Assembly (NCBI GenBank): GCA_013414645.1
Contig: CP058702.1
Location: 2,770,621-2,778,616, forward strand
Source of the DNA: Candidatus Parvibacillus calidus
GTDB lineage: Bacteria; Bacteroidota; Bacteroidia; Chitinophagales; Saprospiraceae
Length of the DNA stretch: 7,996 bases
Direction: 5' to 3'
Under the pieces are notes generated by a model that was not told the DNA's origin, made no database searches, and was given only the letters and a program-made list of their open reading frames with translations. Below, piece by piece: positions 1 to 7,000 of this stretch (positions are counted from its first letter, which is position 1; each line of letters opens with the position of its first letter). Made by a program: the position numbers and the translations under genes.

Positions 1-1
1 C

Positions 2-307
2 CTCATCAATGACATCCAGGAGACAGGCTTTCTTGTAGATGGCATAATCCTAAATGCAGGTGCTTATACACATACCTCCCTCGCCATTGCCGACGCAGTG
101 GCAGCGGTGAAGGCTCCAGTCATCGAGGTACATATTTCCAACATATCTGCACGTGAACCGGTGCGTCATGATTCACATCTCACGGCAAAATGTGTAGGCA
201 TCATCAGCGGACTGGGACTGGATGGTTACCGGCTGGCAGTTGAATGGTTTGTGGAGAGAGAAAAAGAAAATAAATTTTGCCTTTTTATTTTTTCCAAAAT
301 AGTATAA
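2..307 (+). CDS. aroQ: 3-dehydroquinate dehydratase, type II (3' part)
   Basis: The gene enters from the left edge, and 101 residues are visible up to the TAA at 305-307. Type II dehydroquinase is a cytoplasmic dodecameric enzyme that removes water from 3-dehydroquinate to give 3-dehydroshikimate, the third step of the shikimate pathway to aromatic amino acids. Family landmarks seen are DGIILNAGAYTHTS (usual form NPGAYTHTS, with the Asn that binds substrate), the EVHISN motif carrying the catalytic His, and the SAREPVRHDSHL segment. The N-terminal third, with the catalytic Tyr and Arg, lies outside the window. The end is odd: after VEREKEN the frame adds a hydrophobic tail, KFCLFIFSKIV, encoded by T-rich DNA unlike the rest. 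One extra A in the run at 261-265 would instead give a stop at 271-273 and a normal short tail. The family call is secure; the exact C-terminus is doubtful. Confidence 0.93.
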   Translation, partial: LINDIQETGFLVDGIILNAGAYTHTSLAIADAVAAVKAPVIEVHISNISAREPVRHDSHLTAKCVGIISGLGLDGYRLAVEWFVEREKENKFCLFIFSKIV

Positions 308-333
308 TTAGTCGATTTGATTATGTAAGTTTC

Positions 334-372
334 ATTTTTTTAACTTTGAAAATCTAATCAAAGTAAAAAAAT
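334..372. terminator. AT-rich hairpin after aroQ, possible weak terminator
   Basis: ATTTTTTTAACTTT at 334-347 can pair with AAAGTAAAAAAAT at 360-372, giving a 13-pair stem with one bulged A and a 12-base loop. It lies 26 bases after the aroQ stop. The pairs are almost all A-T and no clean separate U-tract follows on the plus strand, so termination is only a possibility. Confidence 0.25.
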
Positions 373-917
373 CTCAGTTCTTGCTAACTTAATCCTGCTT
401 TATAAGCCAATGGATATTGAGGTACAAACAATTTAAAGTTTTCTAGCTGAATTAAAGACACCCCACCATATTTTCAAAATTTGTAAACCGAGACTTTGCA
501 AAATTGATATTCAAACTAATAAACCAAGATACGTATCTCATATTTAAACAAAATAGAAGATGACCTTCTGGTTTTTACTATTTACCAGCATCAAGGCACC
601 CTTGAAACTTGAATAGTATTTTTAAATTTCCCGATAACTGAATATTCCGGCGAAAGTAATCCACAATTTTAGCCGATTTGGAGGTCTAAAACCAAGGTAA
701 AACTTCTACAAGACATAAAAAATTAATCATTCTCTGTGTTTCGGGCTTATCCAGAAGTATATTCATAGCTTAATATCTAGGCCCGCAATGAGGATGTGGA
801 TTTTCTTATCTTGAAAACCCAAATCCGCAAAATGGCCTGGCTTACCAATATTGTCATCGGCCTTGACATCAAGATGACTTTTGAATTATTTTTTCCAATC
901 TATATTAAGTCGTTTTT

Positions 918-947
918 TTGAATTATCAGGATTTATCACTATTTTTA
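918..947 (+). promoter_or_regulatory. Bacteroidota-type promoter for the giant repeat gene
   Basis: TTG at 918-920 is followed, after exactly 19 bases, by TATTTTTA at 940-947. This matches the Bacteroidota consensus TTG-N19-TAnnTTTG except for the last base. Transcription would start near 953-955, leaving a leader of about 20 bases before the ATG at 975. The leader is A-rich and lacks a Shine-Dalgarno sequence, as is usual in the phylum. Confidence 0.45.
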
Positions 948-974
948 CACACCCAATCAATTTAAAACAACATC

Positions 975-2840
975 ATGTCTGAACCCAAGGAAAAGTTGAA
1001 GTACAAATCCAATAATGTACTTACAGATAATGATACAGTCATTGAGTCAAATGTTTTGGGTAAATTCTTTCCTGCAGTACCATTTCAAGCAAAATCGGCA
1101 GAGAAAAATGATTTCGAAGAAGAAATAAATAACGAAACTGAAGCGCAGGAAAACCATTCTTTAAATTTCTCATCCGCAGCACCGCCTGATGACAGAATTA
1201 CCAACCACTTATTTCCGAATATAGTAAGAACAGATTCCGGTATTCAACTAAAGGCCAATTCAAATTATACAACTCCCCTTCAGCTAAAACCCAATAAAAC
1301 AAAAATCAGCAGTTATTCTGCCCCGGCTTTCCAGCTTAAAACCGTAGAGCCAACGCAAAATGACAGTAAGGAAGATGATACTTCCTCTGTACAGAATACT
1401 TCTCATTCAAACAGCCTACCGAAGGATGTTCTGGGCAATATGGAACAAATGATGGGTGCCGATTTTTCAGGAGTTAATATCCATCAAAATTCTACCAATG
1501 CTCATAATGTAGGAGCGCTAGCTTATACCCAAGGTGAAGATATCCACTTTGCTCCCGGCCAGTTTGATCCAACTTCGAAATCAGGAAAGGAATTGATTGG
1601 ACACGAATTGACACATGTCGTACAACAGCGCCAGGGACGTGTCCAGCCCACTACCCAAGCTAAGGGTCTTCCTGTAAATGATGACGAAGGTCTGGAAGCG
1701 GAGGCAGATGAAATGGGACGCCAGGCAGCACAAATGAAAGCAAATCCTGACGCACCTCCTGCCCAAATGAGTTTATTTGGCAATGAGCAGGAAAGAATAA
1801 GGACTAAAACCGGAATTAAAATCAATAACCCAACATTTGACGAAAGTCGGATGCGACAGGAATTGCCAAGAACTTCCTTCACAGGTGCAGGTGATCCAAG
1901 GTTGGCGCAAGCCATGACTGTTCTCTATTCAGGTGCGACTGAGGGTGCTGAGGTGGAACAATCACTCAGGACAATTGCTGAAATCAGAGGATTAGACGTT
2001 TCTACTGTCAACGAGCAATACAATCGTGCCATAGCTATCAGGACAGCTGGTCGTCAATATGCCAATCCAAACGGTGCTGCCAATGACGCTAATGACCCAT
2101 CTCCCGATCTGGATTTAGATAGACACCCTGACTTCACCGGGTCACTTTCTCAACTGAGATTTGGCAGTACTTTGGGCGATGTTTTTGGGGTAGATCCTGT
2201 TTTTGGAGCTTTGATCAGCCCAACAGGTGGTTTGGTCGGTCCTGGCAATGATTCTGTTTCTGGCGATGCCAACAACCCGACCGTCCTTCATGGCACTGTT
2301 CATGATGCTGCCGGCTATTTATTAAATGCTCATGGCGTGTACGGATATAACTACCTCAAAAGATCCTGGGAATTAGATGCAACTAATCCCTTAGCCGGTC
2401 AGACTTCCGGAACTGCCTATTGGGCCGATAGAAATCCAATTGCTCAAGCTACTGCGACATTAGGAACATTTGGAGTAAATGCAGTCATGGATAACCCATC
2501 TATTCTGCTAGGGATGATTCATCCCGGGTTAGCAGTACCCGGATTAATGAATGCAGGCAGAGATTATGAAAATAACTTTATTAGATCGGCTGTTGAAGTT
2601 GGTGGCGGCAATTGGGCATCCAGGGGCGTTGACAGCATATCCAATACCTTGAATGCTGGATGGAATGCCGCATCGAACTTATGGGATGGTGTTACTGGAG
2701 TCGCCTCCGATGTTTGGGATGGCGCCAGAGGTGTTACTTCTGATGTTATCGGTGGCATGAGAGGAGTGGCTTCTGATGTTTGGAGTGGCGCCAGGGGTAG
2801 CTTCCGATGTTTGGGACGGTGCAAGAGGTGTTACCTCTGA
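975..2840 (+). CDS. DUF4157 domain protein, N-terminal segment of the giant gene
   Basis: This is the only segment with a credible start: the ATG lies about 27 bases after a good promoter. Residues 1-147 are polar and disordered, with FQAK (37-40), IQLK (90-93), LQLK (102-105) and FQLK (119-122). Residues 148-226 match DUF4157/eCIS_core: LPKDVL, then DFSGVNIH, an [13 protein letters not shown] stretch, and [15 protein letters not shown] with the HExxH metal-binding motif at 210-214. The acidic EAEADEMG (241-248) follows, as is usual in the family. Residues 400-480 contain [11 protein letters not shown], then 17 residues, then HDAAGYL (HD at 443-444). This resembles the Ca-binding loop and catalytic His-Asp of Cys-less phospholipase A2 domains. 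Residues 564-607 start the 11-residue repeats. True coding sense ends at the first frameshift near 2796; the last 13 or so residues (SFRCLGRCK onward) are out of frame. Known in the family: association with contractile injection systems. Inferred: an effector or structural role. Confidence 0.85.
   Translation: MSEPKEKLKYKSNNVLTDNDTVIESNVLGKFFPAVPFQAKSAEKNDFEEEINNETEAQENHSLNFSSAAPPDDRITNHLFPNIVRTDSGIQLKANSNYTTPLQLKPNKTKISSYSAPAFQLKTVEPTQNDSKEDDTSSVQNTSHSNSLPKDVLGNMEQMMGADFSGVNIHQNSTNAHNVGALAYTQGEDIHFAPGQFDPTSKSGKELIGHELTHVVQQRQGRVQPTTQAKGLPVNDDEGLEAEADEMGRQAAQMKANPDAPPAQMSLFGNEQERIRTKTGIKINNPTFDESRMRQELPRTSFTGAGDPRLAQAMTVLYSGATEGAEVEQSLRTIAEIRGLDVSTVNEQYNRAIAIRTAGRQYANPNGAANDANDPSPDLDLDRHPDFTGSLSQLRFGSTLGDVFGVDPVFGALISPTGGLVGPGNDSVSGDANNPTVLHGTVHDAAGYLLNAHGVYGYNYLKRSWELDATNPLAGQTSGTAYWADRNPIAQATATLGTFGVNAVMDNPSILLGMIHPGLAVPGLMNAGRDYENNFIRSAVEVGGGNWASRGVDSISNTLNAGWNAASNLWDGVTGVASDVWDGARGVTSDVIGGMRGVASDVWSGARGSFRCLGRCKRCYL
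2794..2797 (+). other. Frameshift site 1, G run short by two bases
   Basis: The sequence reads CCAGGGGTAGC. The repeat reads Arg-Gly-Val-Ala here, which needs AGG GGG GTA GCT (six Gs) or AGG GGT GTA GCT. Either way two bases are missing, and reading moves to the frame holding 2797-2892, which has no start codon of its own. Confidence 0.75.
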
Positions 2841-2876
2841 TGTTATCGGTGGCATGAGGGGTGTAGCTTCTGATGT

Positions 2877-3101
2877 TTGGAGTGGCGCCAGGGGGTAGCT
2901 TCTGATGTTTGGGACGGTGCAAGGGGTTTAGCCTCTGGGGTAATGGGAGGTATTGGTGGCGCTTTGAAGGATTCCGGCATCGGGCAACCACTGACAGCAC
3001 CCGGATTAGGTGGTATAGCTAGCGGTTTAGGTAGAGCCTTGTCTCGTGCAGCCAGTGGCGTTGGTGGCGCTTTGAGGGATGCAGGCATAGGACAACCCTG
3101 A
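2877..3101 (+). CDS. Fragment of the giant gene: last 11-residue repeats and first 36-residue unit
   Basis: This open stretch can only start at an internal TTG (2877-2879) whose first residues are out of frame. True coding sense runs from about 2895 ([19 protein letters not shown]) through GIGQPLTAP box 1 (2976) and one A-type 36-residue unit to box 2. It ends at a TGA (3099-3101) created by the missing C at 3096-3098. It has no promoter or ribosome binding site and is not an independent gene. Confidence 0.6.
   Translation: MEWRQGVASDVWDGARGLASGVMGGIGGALKDSGIGQPLTAPGLGGIASGLGRALSRAASGVGGALRDAGIGQP
2891..2895 (+). other. Frameshift site 2, G run short by one base
   Basis: The sequence reads CCAGGGGGTAGC at the position homologous to site 1, exactly one 99-base block later. 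One base is missing from the Arg-Gly-Val-Ala junction. As sites 1 and 2 together lose three bases, the original frame of the ATG at 975 is restored. Confidence 0.75.
3096..3098 (+). other. Frameshift site 3, CCC where repeats have CCCC
   Basis: The box reads CAACCCTGACAGC here. The other copies using this codon choice read CAACCCCTGACAGC (Gln-Pro-Leu-Thr-Ala). The box spacing from 3084 to 3191 is 107 instead of 108, which confirms a one-base loss. It creates the TGA at 3099-3101. Confidence 0.85.
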
Positions 3102-3112
3102 CAGCACCCGGC

Positions 3113-3952
3113 GTGGGTGGTATAGTTGGCGGTATAGGTAGAGCCTTGTCTGGTGCAGCCGGTGGCATTAGTGGCGCTTTGAGGGATGCAGGCATAGGAC
3201 AACCATTGACAGCACCCGGCGTGGGAGATTTATTTGACGGTTTAGATAGACTCTTGTCTGGTACAACCGGTGGCAATGGTGGCGCTTTGAGGGATGCAGG
3301 CATAGGACAACCCCTGACAGCACCCGGCGTGGGAGATTTATTTGACCGTTTAGATAGACTCTTGTCTAGTACAACCGGTGGCAATGGTGGCGCTTTGAAG
3401 GATTCGGGCATCGGACAGCCACTGACAGCGTCCGGCGTGGGAGGTATAGTTGGCGGTATAGGTAGAGCCTTGTCTGGTGTGACCGGTGGCATTGGTGGCG
3501 CTTTGAGGGATGCAGGCATAGGACAACCCCTGACAGCACCCGGCGTGGGTGGTATAGTTGGCGGTATAGGTAGAGCCTTGTCTGGTGTAACCGGTGGCAT
3601 TGGTGGCGCTTTGAGGGATGCAGGCATAGGACAACCATTGACAGCACCCGGCGTGGGAGATTTATTTGACGGTTTAGATAGACTCTTGTCTAGTACAACC
3701 GGTGGCAATGGTGGCGCTTTGAGGGATGCAGGCATAGGACAACCCCTGACAGCACCCGGCGTGGGAGATTTATTTGACCGTTTAGATAGACTCTTGTCTA
3801 GTACAACCGGTGGCAATGGTGGCGCTTTGAAGGATTCGGGCATCGGACAGCCACTGACAGCGCCCGGCGTGGGAGGTATAGTTGGCGGTATAGGTAGAGC
3901 CTTGTCTGGTGTGACCGGTGGCATTGGTGGCGCTTTGAGGATGCAGGCATAG
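3113..3952 (+). CDS. Fragment of the giant gene: 36-residue repeat units 2 to 9
   Basis: The open frame really begins at the frameshift (about 3099); the first possible start is an internal GTG at 3113 inside a repeat unit. It encodes about eight units of the GIGQPLTAP array, of types C', B, B, C, C, B, B, C, and ends at TAG 3950-3952 just after the missing G at 3939-3940. It is Gly-rich, with hydrophobic and amphipathic stretches and no Cys or Trp. It is not an independent gene. Confidence 0.6.
   Translation: MGGIVGGIGRALSGAAGGISGALRDAGIGQPLTAPGVGDLFDGLDRLLSGTTGGNGGALRDAGIGQPLTAPGVGDLFDRLDRLLSSTTGGNGGALKDSGIGQPLTASGVGGIVGGIGRALSGVTGGIGGALRDAGIGQPLTAPGVGGIVGGIGRALSGVTGGIGGALRDAGIGQPLTAPGVGDLFDGLDRLLSSTTGGNGGALRDAGIGQPLTAPGVGDLFDRLDRLLSSTTGGNGGALKDSGIGQPLTAPGVGGIVGGIGRALSGVTGGIGGALRMQA
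3939..3940 (+). other. Frameshift site 4, GG where repeats have GGG
   Basis: The sequence reads CTTTGAGGATGCAGG. The homologous site in other copies reads CTTTGAGGGATGCAGG (Leu-Arg-Asp-Ala). Box spacing from 3839 to 3946 is 107 rather than 108. The loss creates the TAG at 3950-3952. Confidence 0.85.
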
Positions 3953-4008
3953 GACAACCCCTGACAGCGCCCGGACTAGGTGGTATAGCTAGCGATTTAG
4001 GTAGAGCC

Positions 4009-7000
4009 TTGTCTCGTGCAGCCGGTGGCATTAGTGGCGCTTTGAGGGATTCCGGCATCGGACAACCACTGACAGCACCCGGCGTGGGAGATTTATTTGA
4101 CCGTTTAGATAGACTCTTGTCTGGTACAACCGGTGGCAATGGTGGCGCTTTGAAGGATTCCGGCATCGGACAACCACTGACAGCACCCGGCGTGGGAGAT
4201 TTATTTGACCGTTTAGATAGACTCTTGTCTGGTACAACCGGTGGCAATGGTGGCGCTTTGAAGGATTCCGGCATCGGACAACCCCTGACAGCACCCGGCG
4301 TGGGAGGTATAGTTGGCGGTATAGGTAGAGCCTTGTCTGGTGTGACCGGTGGCATTGGTGGCGCTTTGAGGGATGCAGGCATAGGACAACCCCTGACAGC
4401 GCCCGGACTAGGTGGTATAGCTAGCGATTTAGGTAGAGCCTTGTCTCGTGCAGCCGGTGGCATTAGTGGCGCTTTGAGGGATGCAGGCATAGGACAACCA
4501 TTGACAGCACCCGGCGTGGGAGATTTATTTGACGGTTTAGATAGACTCTTGTCTGGTACAACCGGTGGCAATGGTGGCGCTTTGAGGGATGCAGGCATAG
4601 GACAACCCCTGACAGCACCCGGCGTGGGAGATTTATTTGACCGTTTAGATAGACTCTTGTCTAGTACAACCGGTGGCAATGGTGGCGCTTTGAAGGATTC
4701 GGGCATCGGACAGCCACTGACAGCGTCCGGCGTGGGAGGTATAGTTGGCGGTATAGGTAGAGCCTTGTCTGGTGTGACCGGTGGCATTGGTGGCGCTTTG
4801 AGGGATGCAGGCATAGGACAACCCCTGACAGCGCCCGGACTAGGTGGTATAGCTAGCGATTTAGGTAGAGCCTTGTCTCGTGCAGCCGGTGGCATTAGTG
4901 GCGCTTTGAGGGATGCAGGCATAGGACAACCATTGACAGCACCCGGCGTGGGAGATTTATTTGACGGTTTAGATAGACTCTTGTCTGGTACAACCGGTGG
5001 CATTGGTGGCGCTTTGAGGGATGCAGGCATAGGACAACCCCTGACAGCACCCGGATTAGGTGGTATAGTAGGAGGTATAAGTAGAATGTTGTCAGGAATA
5101 ACAGGTGGGCTTAGTGACGCTTTGAAGAATTCCGGCATCGGGCAACCACTGACAGCGCCCGGATTAGGTGGTTTGGGTGGCGGTATAGGCAGAATGTTGC
5201 CAGGACCAAAAGGTGGAATGGGCGTGGCTGACGGAATAGGAGGGCTATTGCCAAAAATACTTGGAGGACTCGGCTTAAATGGCGGAATATTTGGTGGACT
5301 CGGAGGTCTATTACCGGGTTTATTAGGTCCTTTCGGAGGCATTTTAGGAGGATTAGGAGGATTATTAGGTAAAGGTGGCATCGGACAGCCACTTACAGCA
5401 CCCGGATTAGGTGGTTTGGGTGGCGGAATAGGCAGAATGTTGCCAGGACCAAAAGGTGGAATGGGCGTGGCTGGCGGAATAGGAGGGCTATTGCCAAAAA
5501 TACTTGGAGGACTCGGCTTAAATGGCGGAATATTTGGTGGACTCGGAGGTCTATTACCGGGTTTATTAGGTCCTTTCGGAGGCATTTTAGGAGGATTAGG
5601 AGGATTATTAGGTAAAGGTGGCATCGGACAGCCACTTACAGCGCCCGGATTAGGTGGTTTGGGTGGCGGAATAGGCAGAATGTTGCCAGGACCAAAAGGC
5701 GGAATGGGTGTGGCTGGCGGAATAGGAGGGCTATTGCCAAAAATACTTGGAGGACTCGGCTTAAATGGCGGAATATTTGGTGGACTCGGAGGTCTATTAC
5801 CGGGTTTATTAGGTCCTTTCGGAGGCATTTTAGGAGGATTAGGAGGATTATTAGGTAAAGGTGGCATCGGGCAACCACTGACAGCGCCCGGATTAGGTGG
5901 TTTGGGTGGCGGTATAGGCAGAATGTTGCCAGGACCAAAAGGTGGAATGGGCGTGGCTGACGGAATAGGAGGGCTATTGCCAAAAATACTTGGAGGACTC
6001 GGCTTAAATGGCGGAATATCTGGTGGACTCGGAGGTCTATTACCGGGTTTATTGGGTCCTTCCGGAGGCATTTTAGGTGGATTAGGAGGATTATTAGGTA
6101 AAGGCGGCATCGGACAACCACTGACAACTCCCGGCATGGGAGGTATATTAGGTGGATTGGGAGGTATATTGGGTAGATTAGGTCGTATTTTGCCAGGAAT
6201 AACAGGTGGACTTAGTGGCACTTTGAAGAATTCCGGTATCGGGCAACCCCTGATAACACCCGGATTAGGTGGCTTGGGAGCCGCTGCAGGCCGAAGGTTG
6301 TCGGGACTATCCGATGGACAAGGAGACGCGTTGAGAGATGCCGGCATCGGACAGCCTCTGACAACTCCCGGCATGGGAGGTATATTGGGTAGATTAGGTC
6401 GTATTTTGTCAAGAATAACAGGTGGACTTAGTGGCGCTTTGAAGGATTCCGGTATCGGGCAACCCCTGATAGCACCCGGATTAGATGGCTTGGGAGCCGC
6501 TGCAGGCCAAAGGTTGTCGGGACTATCCGATGGACAAGGAGACGCGTTGAGATATGCCGGCATCGGACAGCCTCTGACATCTCCAGGCATGGGAGGTATA
6601 TTGAGTGGATTACGAAGGATTATTAATTCAATACCTGAAGCAAAAAATGTCTCGGCAAATCCAACAAACCACCCGGGCTGGGACTTACCCTTTGATCCAT
6701 TCAGGATAGGAGGAATTGGAGTCCCAAACAATACTCCGACACATATACCGGCTGGCGTTGGCAGCAAACCTGAAGGTGATGGCTATTCAACACCTTGGTT
6801 ATATTCCGGATTCAAACCAAGCGCTGATGGCAAGTATCCAATAGGCTACTCAGGTGGATTTGGATTGGGTAGGCTTGCCGCACCGGGCAACACAAATACT
6901 TATGGGGCTGCTGATATAAACTTAGGCGCTTGGGATGACCCTGATGGCGGCACAAGATATGGCTTAGGTGCATCTGCAGGAGCAGGTAAGGGTTCTTATG

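Larger units (their letters stand above)
308..974. other. AT-rich intergenic region without a convincing gene
   Basis: About 670 bases separate aroQ from the giant repeat gene. I see no tRNA, riboswitch or insertion sequence end. Contents are an AT-rich hairpin near the aroQ stop, a second weak stem (795-803 with 821-829), the promoter at 918-947 and the short leader of the next gene. On the minus strand several short open stretches read like protein (763-888, ending in GLDIKL; 686-766, starting MNILLDKPETQ; and one ending near 595) but are broken by stops. They could be remains of a decayed gene or chance. Confidence 0.6.
2664..2957 (+). repeat. Nine tandem 33-bp (11-residue) repeats, N-terminal block
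   Basis: The units encode [44 protein letters not shown], then a second copy of the last three, then [11 protein letters not shown] and GLASGVMGGIG. The three-unit block (99 bases) at 2697-2795 is duplicated at 2796-2892. An 11-residue period with one fixed Trp suits an amphipathic helix with 11/3 geometry. Two of the five frameshifts sit at the equivalent position of this block, at the AGG-GGG-GTA junction. The last unit runs directly into the 36-residue repeats. Confidence 0.85.
3003..5160 (+). repeat. Twenty tandem 108-bp (36-residue) repeats with an A-B-B-C higher-order pattern
   Basis: The box GIGQPL[T]A[P/S] recurs every 108 bases from 2976 to 5134; two intervals are 107 because of the frameshifts at 3098 and 3940. 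Three unit types share the frame: A starts GLGGIAS and contains RALSRAAGGISGAL; B starts GVGDLFD and contains RLLS[GS]TTGGNGGAL; C starts GVGGIVGGIG and contains RALSGVTGGIGGAL. Order is A C' B B C C B B C A B B C A B B C A B C-like, so most of the array is a 432-base (144-residue) four-unit period. Unit 2 (C') looks like a hybrid with a C head and an A tail. Each unit probably makes short helices separated by Gly-rich turns and the Pro-containing box. Confidence 0.92.

Noticed and set aside
795..829. Stem TGTGGATTT with AAATCCGCA as a regulatory RNA or terminator
   Set aside because: Nine pairs with one G-U and a 17-base loop, no T run after it and no matching riboswitch or RNA gene; likely chance.
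811..921. Small plus-strand frame ending at TGA 919-921
   Set aside because: Only 36 codons, a TTG start or a later ATG, no leader signal, and its end overlaps the promoter of the giant gene.
3019..3957. Minus-strand open frame of 312 codons
   Set aside because: Same antisense shadow of the 36-residue repeats; it overlaps the better plus-strand coding sequence throughout.
2976..6585. CRISPR array
   Set aside because: The regular spacing comes from coding tandem repeats. Intervals between boxes are themselves repeated, not unique spacers, and there are no palindromic short repeats.
3798..6767. Minus-strand open frame of 989 codons, Pro-rich
   Set aside because: It is a shadow of the Gly-rich repeats: GGN codons on the plus strand read as Pro-rich codons on the minus strand, and the repeat unit length is a multiple of three, so a stop-free antisense frame stays open across all copies. 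It has no start context and its sequence simply mirrors the sense repeats.
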